From contig JAKSZP010005644.1 in assembly GCA_022478985.1 (NCBI GenBank), positions 1 through 64,000 on the forward strand: a DNA stretch of 64,000 nucleotides. The letters are read 5' to 3'. Shown here in pieces: positions 31,122 through 43,127 of the stretch. A program made the translations under genes and the position numbers. The notes below the pieces were generated by a model. The model had not been told where the DNA came from and ran no database searches. It saw only the letters and a list, made by a program, of their open reading frames with translations. Position 1 is the stretch's first letter, and the number at the start of each line of letters is the position of its first letter. Origin of the DNA: Massospora cicadina. Its lineage: Eukaryota > Entomophthoromycota > Entomophthoromycetes > Entomophthorales > Entomophthoraceae.

Positions 31122-32378
31122 TATTAAATAAAATAATAAAGCTGTATAGCTCTGTTTCTTAAAGCCTAGAGTTTCCCTACTTTTACTATATTAGTTCAAA
31201 TGTTATGCTTTAAACATAACGTTAATTTCTCCTTTGTAACTTATGGTATAAAATCCAGATAATGCTTTTGAATATCAATTTAACTTGGTCATCTTTTTAG
31301 TTCTAAGAGTCAAAATATTTTACATCTAAGCTTATCTGAAATTGTCGTTGACTTCTCCACAGATAGGTGATCTTATCACTACCATGAAAAAGCATTCATG
31401 ATTATTTTACCACAAAATGAAGTACCGATTTAAAATTTAGTGCAAAATATGTAACTATGGGTTAATATTAATGCTTCATATATATTGATATTTTTAAAAG
31501 AAAAATGTTGGGACTGGATAGTTCAGAAGGCTATTCTGCTAAAATTACCATAGGGCTTTTATTATAAAAGAACTATAACAGCTATACACAATTTTTAGAA
31601 GAAATTTCAAAACCATATAAAGTTAATATATTTAACTATATTATTTTAAAAAACTTGGAGGAAAAACAAGAATATCTTCATACCAAGTGAATATACAGGA
31701 AGCTCTGAAATGATTAACTCCAAAAAAATCAAAACTCTGATTTATCATTGCATCAATTCAAATGAATGAATCAACCTAGGGCCATCTGTCATATTAATAA
31801 TATAGCGCTATCAAACTAGTAAGACAACATGTGGAATGCCAAATTGATGCAAAATTTAACAAGATTTTCAAAGGCAATTTGAACATGATATACCACGCAT
31901 ATTATGATACTTTGTGGCAATTTGTGACTGGTTGTTACAAAAATGACGCTTAACCCTTGTAATACTTTAAAATGTACTTCAATTTCTTATTGATTTATTT
32001 AGTTTAGTAATTAATAAACACCATTTTTGTGTTGATGAAGAGAGAATCATTATTGAAACCATATATCTTTATTTGGTAATTCAAGATAACTGCTTATCAA
32101 GAGGTTTGCTTTTTAAGTACTTTTGTAATCTATTTAAAATAGAAAGCACTACCTGTCCATTTGAGATTGGTCACCTTTGGCCTCCAATTTTAAAAGATGA
32201 GACTTACTAAGCATGAAGCAGATGTTGTTGCTTCCAGACTTTCATGTGAGTAATTGCCAGTGAGCTACTAAGTGTATTTCTAAAAGGCTGGTACAGCTTA
32301 ATAAAACATGTTTTTATATTGCTCAACATGGTGGTATCATTTTTAATTATTACTTTTAAATGGTAAATTAAGAGTGTG
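31122..32378. other. AT-rich spacer
   Basis: I see no coding frame, RNA or repeat here. AT-rich, with runs of A and T, ending at the first copy of AAAGTGCTTATTTAG. Confidence 0.5.
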
Positions 32379-32394
32379 AAAGTGCTTATTTAGG

Positions 32395-32429
32395 ATTCCC
32401 CCTTGGGTTGGGACCATCTAGTACTAAAA
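32395..32429 (+). mobile_element. Very short retroelement 3' fragment
   Basis: About 35 bp (ending CCATCTAGTACTAAAAA) between two copies of AAAGTGCTTATTTAG (32380 and 32430). It matches the 3' end of the insertion at 27770-28112, so it is an extremely 5'-truncated copy with its own target duplication. Confidence 0.6.
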
Positions 32430-32444
32430 AAAGTGCTTATTTAG

Positions 32445-34342
32445 GACTTTCTTTTACCACTCAAAGTCACTTTTGAGCGATTTTAAAGCTAAAGTTTTAT
32501 TTATCCACAGCTGTCTGCCCAAACCTATTCTTTGATGTCCTTGGCTCCGCCGCCTGCCACCCCAGTGTGGGGCAGCAGTGCACCCCCACCTAGCGTTTTC
32601 CGCCCTGCGGGCAAGCGCGTTTGGATGGGCTCAAACAGCCCGCCCACTGCTTCCAACCGTTTTGTCCCCCCACAGGACTTAGCGCTCCACCTGGCGCGCG
32701 TCCACCCTTCTCGCCCCCATCCTCTTGCCCTCCCTCGCTCTGCCATTCGCTATTGCATCAGAGTGGACTATGGGTGTTTGTTCCCATATGCCAATAAGGC
32801 AATTATTGAGCTAGCTGCTGCAGCCTTTGTGCCAGCTGGCTTTATAGACTTCCGCCCTTTTAAGGGCTACTTTGACGTTGGGTTTCAATCTGAGGAGGAT
32901 GCTGAAGTGGCAGCACAAACTCCTCTAATTTATAAAAAAACCCCATTCCCACAACCCATACTCGCCTCCCTTCAGACACCACGCTGGTGGTATCCTTTGC
33001 AAATCTCCCATCCCACCTTCCACCCCAGGTTTTGTATGACCAGTTGGTTGTGGGGCTCATGGCTTATGGCACTCAGCCCAACCTCCTCTTTGCCATTCCA
33101 TCTGGTGCGGAGTGCCTTGCTGCTCCTCGGGCAACAGCCACCATCATACCACACCACCCTACCATAGCCCAACAAATCCTACCCCACGCTAGTGTGGCTG
33201 CAGCGCCTGATCATTTATTTTGGGCTCAGGTTGATAATGGTAGGCATATTTGTTCCCTCTGCTTTGGCCTCGAACATGCAAAAAGAGTATGCCCTCAGGC
33301 CAAGTCCGCTGCTGCAGCTTCTGAGCCTCCTTCTAAAGGTTCAGTATGGGGCGCTTTGCTGCCCCCTCCCACCCTCCAATCTCGTTCAGTGGGTCCACAT
33401 AGAAAATCAGCCCCCCAAAAACCTCCAGCCTCACTCTCCCACCTAAATCTACCCCAGCCAATCAGAGCAATGCTTGGACCACCATTGGCACCCAAGCAGC
33501 TGCCCATTCGCCCAATCCCACCCACCCAAATTTGAATGCCACTATTCCAGTGAACCAAAATCCATGGGATCTATTGGCTGAAACTGATGAATCAGGTAAT
33601 TTCCTCATTAGTAAGCATACAGGTCAACCTCTCTGCCAAGGCGATTATGGTCAGGCAGAATTTTTCCTTCCTGACTTTGATGAAGCCCCTACCCCTCGCC
33701 ATTTCGCTCCTCTGCCCAATACAGCCCCATTCCAAAGTGATCACCAGCTCGCCTTAGCCGCGGTGGCCTCTCCTCATTGCCTAAAACTACGCACCATGGT
33801 GGCCCAGTCAGTGGCTCAGCTCCAGCATGGCCTGCCCACCCTCTTCTTCCTCCCCGACTTCCCTGAATCTCCCTGCAGTGACATCTCAAAACTATTTGAT
33901 GATGCTGAAGTTGCTGTTATGGATGTCACAACAATTGCTTCATTTAACCCCTCATCCAAAATCACCCGCCACAGTATCTCCCTTTTCACCCAACTTCCTG
34001 AAGCCCGCAAAGAAGCTGAAGTTCTCCTCGCAGCTTTTGTTGAAACACTTTCCCATCATTATCTTGATGCAGAAGAGGAAAACTCCTACTACGCTGACCT
34101 CAACCCCCACTATGCGGATGCCCCAACGCCCTGGCTCTCTGCTCTGATCCAGTACTGTAACCAACATCCCTTGATTAAGGTGGGTCTTTCTGATAACCAA
34201 CCCTCCAACCCCTCCTCACCCTCTGCCATGGTGGGTTAGCAGTTTCTGCTTCCCACCTGGTTAGTAGTTTTTTTTTGTCATTTTGAGTGTTGTGTTCAGT
34301 ACTGTCCGTCCCCTGGTCGGTGTACCTCAAATAAATTGAATC
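32445..34342 (+). mobile_element. ORF1-only LINE derivative, well preserved
   Basis: 1,898 bp bounded by a perfect 16-bp duplication AAAAGTGCTTATTTAG (32429-32444 and 34343-34358). It consists of a ~90-bp 5' UTR, one long ORF1 (with two shifts) and a ~100-bp 3' UTR ending CGTCCCCTGGTCGGTGTACC then TCAAATAAATTG, the main LINE tail. No endonuclease or RT is present between ORF1 and the tail. The organisation matches half-LINE elements known in mammals (HAL1) but arose independently. It is much GC-richer than the flanks, hence recent. Confidence 0.85.
32535..34239 (+). pseudogene. LINE-type ORF1 protein, two frameshifts
   Basis: Start ATG 32535 (MSLAPPPATPVWGSS), shared with the relative at 19953. 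The frame runs to about 32940, shifts at an A7 run, continues to about 33420, shifts again at a C6A5 run, and ends at TAG 34237-34239, giving about 565 residues in all. It has a Pro/Ser-rich N-terminus, a globular part with AGFIDFRPFKGYFDVGFQSE, a region resembling LINE ORF1 (TLVVSFANLPSHLPPQVLYD), a CSLCFGLEHAKRVC knuckle near 33253-33295, and an acidic C-terminal domain. Both shifts lie in homopolymers, so assembly or sequencing error is a real alternative to mutation. Confidence 0.75.
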
Positions 34343-34358
34343 AAAAGTGCTTATTTAG

Positions 34359-36418
34359 TATATTTTTTCTATATTATATGACTAAGTGTTATTTATAAAT
34401 AGTAGTGGAATTGTTAAGCATAATTCCAGGGCTGGTAACATAGGTCTTCTGAAAGTTGATATCAAAGCTGAATATGTTCTTATAAAAAAGGAATTTAAGT
34501 AGGCGACATTATCCAAGACTTAAACTTTGATCTTTTAGCTAATAATCTCTAAAATTTTATGCTTTGATAAAGAGTGTACAACTTCTAAGACCCCACTAGA
34601 CTTTTAAGGCTTTAAAAAAAATTCATATAGGAATACAAGCGTAGTTATAAGAATGATTATTTGGCGAATCTGTGATACTTGTAAGCCATTCAACCAGTCA
34701 ATCTCTTCAACTTATTTCTAACAAACTACCTTATCCAACCTCTTGATCTAAAAAGAAAATATCTTGCCACCTTTTTGTAGCCATTTTTTGTAGGAGATGG
34801 GGAACTTTTACAACAAAAGGGTATTCCAGCACATAATAGCTACCATAATATACCTGATTGAGCATTTAATTCCTGTCTTCAACTTTAATGCGTGCTATTG
34901 TTTAATTTATCAATGGTTCTTGTTCTACTTCAAAAAATATTTAATATTCCCTTCAATTATCTCTGTCAGACACATTATATTTGACTAGTCTTTTGATAGC
35001 TAAAACATATTAACAACTGAACTTCACTTTTTTATTTTTTTCTTTTCTTCAATTTATCATTTTTTATTGTAAAAGTAATTTTCTTTGTATAATTATATAT
35101 TGATTTTAAAGGTTGTTCACATTAGTATGCACCAATCATACTTATAAAAACCCTCCATTTAGCACTTCAAATTTTTAGCGGATCTTATTTAAAATGTCAT
35201 TTGAAATGGGTAAAGATATCCAAAATAGGAATAAATAAGTAATTTCACGTTTTCTATATATATTGCTTACATAATTCACAGTTTTATACCTCTATGCAAA
35301 GATTGCAAGGCATAATTTGCAACTGATTCAAAAGTTTCCATTAACTATTCTTATGGACTCCTTTTTCATGTTTTTACATACATAGAAAATCCCAAACTAG
35401 AAAAAAATATTATCTTAGCCCAAGATATAATCTCAGTGTCAAGATCATATTAAAAATCCTTATGAGTCTTATCTCATTAACCCTTGTTTTTGCAGGATTC
35501 TTTGATGGCCATTCACTCTTTTTTATATTTTTCACATATCTAGAGGAAGTCAAAGAATTCTAAGCATTAAATGGGTGCACATATTTTTATAAGAGCTAAA
35601 TTTTATCCTCAGAAGGGGTAAAGTAACATGCATAATATTGTAAGCTTATAATTTTTGTGTAGAAAGTTTGTCTTCAGTATGAGCAATTTTAGTTTATAGC
35701 TTACCAACATAGTGGTCTTCCAAATATTTAGCAATTAGTCCAAACGTTGAATGAGATATTTCTTAAGCACATTACATGACATTAAGTATCTTAACATTAA
35801 AAACACTGTATCAAATATATAGTTATTCTTAATATCAACCACTAAGTAAAGTTTCTTTATCAGGATAAAGTTCTTATCATCATGGTCAATTTTACTCATT
35901 ATGAAGATGTAGATTTTATTGACTACTCTATAAAGTTTGCATATCTCCACATCCATGTACGTGAGTTTGTTCTTCTGTCATAAGGAGCTCTTTTTTGCTA
36001 ATTTTCAGTATCTTTCTGAAATGGCTTTACTGAAATTCACACTTTACCTTAAGTCATTAATATGCGCAGCTTACTAATACGCTTATTATTAACTGTTCCT
36101 CTCACTCAAGGAGCTGATTGATAAGGTTGATTCATTTTAAAAAGTTATTTTTTGTTCACAGACTGTGACACTGGGCAACCTAAAGATTTTCGTTCTTTGT
36201 GGTGTAGGACTTCTAAGCTTGTAGCCAAGTGTTTTTCTGTATTATATCTTGCAATATTCTTCACTATGGCTATTTATAAGCTCACCAATGATCTTTTTGC
36301 CCTCTTCTGGTTCAATAAAGCTAAGTCTGAACCTTAAATAGTAAATTATGTGAGCTGTAAATCATGTATCCATCTTAGCATATAAAGCAATAGTATGTAA
36401 ACAAAGTTATATATTTTT
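34359..36418. other. AT-rich spacer
   Basis: About 2 kb of AT-rich DNA. Frames of 60-73 codons occur on both strands but are Ile/Lys/Phe-rich and look like chance. I see no repeats or RNA genes. Confidence 0.5.
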
Positions 36419-36470
36419 GTAGTACTAAAGGGTACAACCCAAGAGGGGTGCATCCAAGTGTTTTATATTC
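36419..36470 (-). mobile_element. Retroelement 3' fragment, inverted
   Basis: The minus strand reads CACCCCTCTTGGGTTGTACC and then CTTTAGTACTACAAAA, matching the tails at 28080-28112 and 32396-32429. Limits and target duplication are not clear. Confidence 0.5.
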
Positions 36471-36539
36471 TTTGGTGCCAAATAGAACCAAAAGAAAAAC
36501 ATTCTAAATACAGCGCCTTGCCAGTAGAAAAGGTTCATA

Positions 36540-37740
36540 TTAGACGGGGAAGGGGTCTGGGACTTTCCTATCAGCTGGGAACTTTAGGAAACGCATAAAA
36601 GCAGACAAATTTTCGAGTTGAGGCATCAATAGAGCGGGGATGAAAGCAAAAAACGTCAAGTTTTCTTTGTTATCAAGGATAATGGTATGTAGTTCCTTGA
36701 CGTGCTGGCAAAGCGAAACTAACATATTTACAATTTCCAGCACACAATTTATATATTTCAGGTTTGGCTGGTTTGATGGTAGTGGGGAGAACAAGACAGC
36801 TTGGCAGTGTCAACGCATGACCTACCCATGGTAAATGTGAGCTCTTTGATCTCGTCCCAGGCCTCATCAGGGAATTCTATTAGAAAGATAGGAAAAATTA
36901 CTTTAATGAGTGGCTTCAGAGCATTATGGAGGGTTTTATGAGGATGTTGTTGGTGGGTGAAGTGGTAACTTTGATGGCGTGCCAATGATGGGTTTTAAAA
37001 TTGGAAAGCTATTGCAAGGGTGGAATCTGAGCTGATGATCAGACTTGGGATACCGTAAATATTCTAGACAATCGAAATTTATAGCCCATGGAAAAAGGCT
37101 GATTGTCATTAGTAACCTAACTAAAATATTAAAAGGGATAAAAAAGGGTAATTCAGGCTAGTTATAGAAGCTAGTCGGCTGGGGGATGATTAGTTAACTC
37201 AATGAAATACAAGTCAAGAAAACTTGTCTGGGACCTGAGCAGTAATTTTCTTCTAGAAAGAAAATGTGATTTTGGGTTGGAGTGGCTGTCAGATCATTAG
37301 GTGCATCCTCAGCGGTTTAGGGATGGAGAAAGAAGATCAAAGTCCATTTAAAACAAGCCTGCTAGAAAGGGTGGTGGGCCACGCAGGAGGAAGGAGGGGT
37401 TGAGGCCACTGTGGCGGCATGGGAAAAGGCAGTTGCGCTCTAAGTTGTCAAGTTTAAAGCACAAGGGGAAGAGGGATAAGCCATTCCTTACGCTGGACCA
37501 GAATGAATTTTTGGAGCAACTGGATCATGGTACTTGGAAATTGCAATATGGGTGTTCCAGTAGAAAGGGCAGATTGTCAAAAAAGGCGTGACGTTTCTTG
37601 AGGCAGTTGTCCCCTATTACAATGGGCGATTTGGCATCAAATATAGATGCACAGGTCAAGCTACACCTAATAAAACAAAGTAAACTGTATGAAGACAGTG
37701 ACCATGTCATAATTTAATGTATTAAACTATAAGAAACAAA
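36540..37740. other. Degenerate coding remnants, unassigned
   Basis: Minus-strand frames at 36540-36985 (containing LIEFPDEAWDEIKELTFTMG) and a GC-richer basic frame on the plus strand at 37400-37591 look like pieces of protein genes, but I recognise no family. Their position next to a gypsy LTR suggests decayed retroelement or older inserted DNA. Confidence 0.3.
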
Positions 37741-37749
37741 ATGAACTCA

Positions 37750-38190
37750 AAATAAACATTGATGAGCCATCTCTCAAGCCCTCTTGATCATAACCTGTCA
37801 CTAAAGGCGCACTTGGCAAAATTTGATCAGGAAATATCACGCGCGCAGGTAACTAATGGAGAAGCCTTCTGTATTGGTCTTTCAGCTTCCTGCGCCTCAA
37901 AAAGGATTACTATGATCAATGTGGTCAAAAGCCCATCGCTGATTAGAACAATGAGGGCCAAAATTTATTAAATTGGTCCAATTGACTTGGAAAATCTAGA
38001 TTGTAGGATCTTGGAGGTCTTCTTGATGACTCATCCCAATTTGCCCTATAATTATTGTTTCTTTTAGCTTAATAAATTAGTCTGATTACCCCATATTATT
38101 TTTCTTTTTTGAACGCTCCACTATTTCACCAGTTTTAGGCCCTATTAAAAACCTGTCTTATAGTCTAAAGGACTGATAATCTGACATAAG
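37750..38190 (+). repeat. Probable 5' LTR of a truncated gypsy element
   Basis: Inferred from the perfect primer-binding site that follows at 38191 and the plus-strand gag beyond it. The left limit is a guess, because no second LTR of this copy is visible. Confidence 0.45.
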
Positions 38191-38209
38191 TGGTGCTCAC
38201 TACAGGGGG
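38191..38209 (+). other. Primer-binding site
   Basis: TGGTGCTCACTACAGGGGG, the best-preserved form of the site shared by most gypsy elements here. Confidence 0.7.
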
Positions 38210-38239
38210 CCATTGAGCTGTACACTTAAGACGTCTATC

Positions 38240-39759
38240 ACAAGAAATGGAGAAAATTTAACCAATGAAACCAATTTGCCAATTGGTCATGAGGTGTATA
38301 TATTGATCGTTAATCTCAATACAAGGTGACTCCTTTTCATCCTGAAAGCTTTATTTTTTGGGCCACTTTATAGTTTACCCTACCCTAAGTTGATCAAACT
38401 CAGTATCAGCTTCACAATGAAAACATCAATGAAACTACTCAAAAGTATGAATGGTATATAGACTGTGGAAGGCCATTCCAGTTGGCTTGAGCCACATATG
38501 TACTTTCTACAATGCGATACTTATATTCCTCAGCTCTACTGCCATCAAAAGAACTAGCTTTTTAGACCAAAATTACTCTAAAGTTTTTATAACTCGGCCA
38601 TACATCATATCTTAAAAGTGGTAGGACTACATAATCATAAAGTAGCTTAAAAGCTGAGACTTACCCAATCCCTGCAATCAAAAATTGTTGACTTTTATAA
38701 CATAGATTTATTGTTTGTACTCATCAACCATAAGGCCATTGTGAACAATCTCCATCTGATTAATGAAGCTTAGAGCCAATTTTCTATGCTGGACAATGCA
38801 ATATTTAGTTAACTTGAGGACCAACTTTATTTAAATATGATACTCCTCAAATCCTCTTGGATTCATCGCCTTAAGCGTTTTGAGGCTCTTCTTCAGTTAC
38901 TAAGGGATTGTTACCAAGATTCAGCCTTGCACAATAGCGCCACCAGAACTGAGGACCATAAAGGTTTGTAGGCCTGAAGGTCCTCGCGGGCCCCAAGGGT
39001 CATTGGGTTCTTTAGCTCCAACTCCTGACAATTTAAACGAATTGTGGAAACAAGGATTCAAACTGCACTTACAGCCCTATGCGATCAGATAGGAAATGTG
39101 GCTCAAGGATGAAGATCCGCCTGGATGGGGCCACACTGTATCCCTGAGTCTCGCACAATGCGCTTTCAGATGTTTTAGACAACTTCAGTACATTTATTAA
39201 GCTCACTGGCAAGCTTATTACTAAACATTAACAAACTTTCAAAAGTTTAAAGCCTTTTTGAGAGATTATTAAACCATCCTCTACTCAAACGTGCTGATAA
39301 AAAGCTCTGAAGAAACAATTAAACCTCCAGGCCTCCATAGCCTCTCTAAACCATCAATGGGGGAAGTTAAAGAGAATTTGGAAGACAGCGATGAAAATAA
39401 GATCAACAGGCTATTCAAAGTTAAGCAGAAACTGAGAATTCTGAGCCTCACCAGTCACTACTTTCGCTACTCTCTCTAGACATATTGTAACTAACTTTAA
39501 GCCTAGTTTAAAATGAAAGATTTAAGACAGGTCAAAAAAAGTATCGCCTCCTTTTTGTATTTTTATAAGATTTTGATGGAAAAATTACTAAACATTATAG
39601 TGAAGCATATAAATTCTTGTTTTAACAGCATGGCTCTTGAAACTGACACCTTATTTAAAAGATTGCCAATTCAAGAAGAAAGTCCATACTGCCCTAGTTA
39701 AGATTTTGGTTTTAACCAACCTTGGCAAATAAGAAGCAGGAAAACATGGCGTTGGGATT
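38240..39759 (+). pseudogene. Gypsy gag, cut by the next element's LTR
   Basis: Frames are broken, but 38790-38850 gives QFSMLDNAIFS (compare MLDNAITTVISALG at 48460) and 39513-39640 gives LRQVKKSIASFLYFYKILME followed by IVKHINSC and MALE. This is the capsid block shared with the gags near 9000 and 22500. The gene is interrupted at about 39760 by the 5' LTR of the element that follows, so the rest of this element is missing or displaced. Confidence 0.6.
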
Positions 39760-40837
39760 TCAATATGCCCACATTACCCAGCTTGATTAATTATAACTGA
39801 ATCTGCTTGTCCATTAGGAAATGTATCACGCTAGTGGATGCGGGAGTTACCAATGACTATGATAACTATTGTTTGGAGAATTATCCTAGCAAATATATAT
39901 TAGTTGCTAGGTTTTGATCTGATAAATCGTTAATTTTTAGTAGGTTTGATCTCTTGAAAAGAAACAAGTGATTAGAATGTCAATTGTAATATGGATAATC
40001 TAGCTAACTTGTAGGAGTTGAATGTATTTTGTCACCAATAAAATAAGTGGTTTATGAGTTTCTAGATGAGTGATGACGCCAGTGATAAGCTATTTGCGAG
40101 TTACCTTTTAAGGATTGCAACCCAGTGTTCATGAGTATAAATCCCATTGCCTAAGAAGGTCTTTAACCTAATAAGGGTGATACTCTGGGGTTGAGAAAAG
40201 GCATTGGACACGTTTTTCATTTCAACCCAGAAGTTGTCACATTGCTAGTTAAATAGGAGGAATCTACAAAACTAATGAGGAAGATCATTGTTTGGATGAC
40301 CCTGGAGGGGTAACTCAATGGCAACAGCTGACGTTTCCAATTAGTGCGCCAACAGAAGAGTTGGGCGCTGAATTCACTTATAAATTCCCATGCATTTTTA
40401 AATATAAAGCAGATAGATAAACATAATTACAGATCAAGTACTTTATGAAATTTAGACTATCATATTATTCTCTGGAGTAGAGTTTAAAAGGATAAGTGAT
40501 TTTTGTCTATCTTATTGTTATCTCCGCAGAATCTTTGCAAAAAAAGAAACTAAGAACCTTTGAACCTAATCTTAGGTTAAGCTCTATCAAAAGAGCGAAG
40601 AAGTCTCTACCTATATTCTAGAATTTAAGATTAGGATAAGCACCGGTTTACTTTTGGACCTAATAATCATCTTTGCTATAAGAAATTAACTAGAGTAATA
40701 GTCTTATTATTATTACAACCCTATTAAATTAGCCAACAATACATACAACACACATATAAGAAACATGTGTAGTTAAACAAAGGATCTGAATGAGCTACAA
40801 TCTTTAAAGTGTAAACAGCTCCAAGATTTTTTAATTG
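39760..40837 (+). repeat. 5' LTR, family 2 plus-strand element
   Basis: Aligns over its length with 47292-48356; matching blocks include GTGATTAGAATGT, TAAATCCCATT, AGACTATCATATTATTCTCT and CCTAATCTTAGGTTAAGCTC. It is followed by the primer-binding site. Confidence 0.85.
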
Positions 40838-40855
40838 TGTTCTCACTACAGGGGG
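40837..40855 (+). other. Primer-binding site, slightly decayed
   Basis: GTGTTCTCACTACAGGGGG; the CTCACTACAGGGGG part is identical to the site at 38191. Confidence 0.6.
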
Positions 40856-40950
40856 TAGTTGAGTAGTCAATAGCTCTTAGATTTCTATTGGTGCTCATTA
40901 CGAGTGTAGTTGAGTTTTAAGCCAGATTATATAAAAAAACCATATCAACC

Positions 40951-42240
40951 TTGTCTTACAAAAACGAACTAAAGAAGCTTTGGATGGAGCTTGAAACCAT
41001 CAATAAGAGCGCTCAACTTGGTGTCACAGGCCAATTTGCTACTTTGCAGGAATGGGCGAAAAAAGCCGAAGAAGAGGTTGAGCAAGTCAGAAAAATCAAC
41101 AATGACCTATACAGGAAGGTCACCTCCTTGAAACGCAAGGAGGGCGAATTAATTAAAGGAGCAATATTTCAAAATAGAGCGTGAAGCGGATCAAGATGCT
41201 CATGCTGGATTAATGAAGATATGACTTGGCTTTTAAATTCTTTCAGAGGAACTAGAAAATCACAAATTTTATTGTGCTCATATGGAGGCGAATTAAGCTG
41301 ATAACAATATGAATGAAACTCTAGTCAGGAAGATTCAACCACCAAGAAATATGCCTAAATCATTTGGTACAATTTCAAAGATGATTTAAGTCTAACTCTA
41401 ATGATTAATTTAGTAATTAAACAGGACTTCCATGCCATTGGAGCCACAGATTAATCTTGAAGTACCCCAAATTGCTTACATTTTACCAGGACAAAGACCC
41501 TGGATTTTTCTGACTATTTGAATTGATTATGTTTGGATTTAGTTACTGACAAAAGGCAATGAATGTAATAATTGCCTGAACACCAATGGCCGGAATCTGG
41601 TGCTTCCCCATCAGAACAGGGACAATTGGATTTATAGTGAGGCCAGGGAAGCCATTATGATAGAGTTCAGGAGCATTACGTGGATGTTTAATTGCAAACA
41701 GGAATTTATGGGCATTCAATTCCTAAAGAATATGACTATGGTAGTTTTCAGTGACTTATTCTACCAGAAATCACAAACCTGGCTGTGCAAAAGTGTTATT
41801 GTATTTTGATGCACGAATTGTGATGCAAGTGGCGCAATGGCCCTATTGAGATTTGCATTGTATATTGGGTTCAGAGCTAGTGACAGATGTTCACATCTCA
41901 GTTGGTGGATCGTCTAAAGATGTTAGGAGCCACCTTCAAAGCCCATGATCAAATTTTTAAGGCCATTCCTGTTAAAAATCAAAATACAGTGAAATTTGCC
42001 AATCCTCTCTCAAAGAGCAACAGAATAGATTCATGATGTGAAACAAGCTCAAATGACAAAAACAAGTGGACAAAGAATCAGATTTTACCACCAATGTGAG
42101 AAACCTAGAAATTATGCCGCACAATTTGGGAGCAAGAAACACAAGGAGCAAGATACTCTAGTCCAGGCCAAAGAGAAGTAAATCAGTCAAGAGTTTGGAA
42201 AAGGATCCACAGTCTAGATAAGAAACATTCTGGCACCACG
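40951..42240 (+). pseudogene. Family 2 gag, degenerate
   Basis: The N-terminal 77 codons (40951-41184) are open and strongly coiled-coil in character (LQEWAKKAEEEVEQVRKIN). Capsid sequence follows in broken frames through about 42000. At 42076-42118 the reading YHQCEKPRNYAAQF looks like a CCHC knuckle that has lost its first Cys, the His and the last Cys. Gag would build the virus-like particle; this copy cannot. Confidence 0.6.
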
Positions 42241-42639
42241 CTAAAACCTTTTCCCCCATTATATTGAACGATTACATAGATATTTCTGATACATTTGCAG
42301 ATGAAGAAACACCTGACCTACTCTATCAAGTTTTTAATTTGGACGTGAACTCCATCGCCCAAGCAAAAGTGAAGGGGATTGACCCAAAAATTGGGAAAGA
42401 AGTTGCTTGGCCATATGCTTGTCAGCTAGCAACAAAATTAGATCCGCCAAAAGCATGGAAGAATTGCTTAAGTTGAGATTTGATGAGACAAACGAATCTC
42501 TCACCAATAGCGTAATCAAAAATCTTTTCTGATTAATCCATACAATTAATTCATACTCTTAAATCAGCGAATAATGCTGCTTTTCACTCAGTAGATACTT
42601 TATACAATGCTCTGAGTGTACCTATGCAGATATCATAGT

Positions 42640-42927
42640 CAACCAAGTGAGAGTATGAGAAATAATTTACAGTGGAGCATCTAACAACATCATTTGACCA
42701 TATTAGTGAAATGAATGAAGATTTCGCCAGATCTAGAGCACCAGAAGGAATATGTAACTGCTGAACAAGATATTACACTATCTTTTGGAGCCTACAGTAT
42801 GATGCCACTTCAGTTTGGATTGCTTGTTGTATCAGCTCTCACCATAGTGCTGGCTAATCAGAATTATGACATACATATCATGACGGAATTCCTGATAAAG
42901 TATGATGTAAAATGTCAATTTTAGAGA
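42640..42927 (+). pseudogene. Family 2 aspartic protease, degenerate
   Basis: YSGASNNII near 42670 corresponds to the D-S/T-G-A catalytic start with Asp changed to Tyr. After a shift, an open stretch at 42715-42924 reads MKISPDLEHQKEYVTAEQD and later FGAYSMMPLQFGLLV and YDIHIMTEFLIKYD, which parallels the protease of the gag-protease element (KLAPDLKYNQDFGTA, ALGAYSSLPIHIG, YDMLIGTLFMIEYD). Confidence 0.65.
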
Positions 42928-43127
42928 ATACCCTGGGAATTTGGGGCAAACCCGCCCTTGGTATATCAGCGGAAAGGTGAACTGCCGCTGACAAAGAGGA
43001 ATAATTTTTTAACTTGACTTACAATGACAGCATCATTCCCATAAAGTACAAGTTAGCTGACAAAAACTGAGGGAAATGCTGAAGGAGATCCTGGAAAATC
43101 GTGGGTTATCCTTAAGAATGCAATCAA

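Noticed and set aside
32934..32940. Programmed -1 frameshift at the A7 run in the ORF1-only element
   Set aside because: In the zero frame the heptamer would be T AAA AAA, not a proper X XXY YYZ site, and no downstream structure is evident; a homopolymer indel is simpler.
36152..36337. 61-codon frame with a hydrophobic stretch, as a host membrane protein
   Set aside because: Too short, AT-rich, no homology signal or splice context; likely chance.
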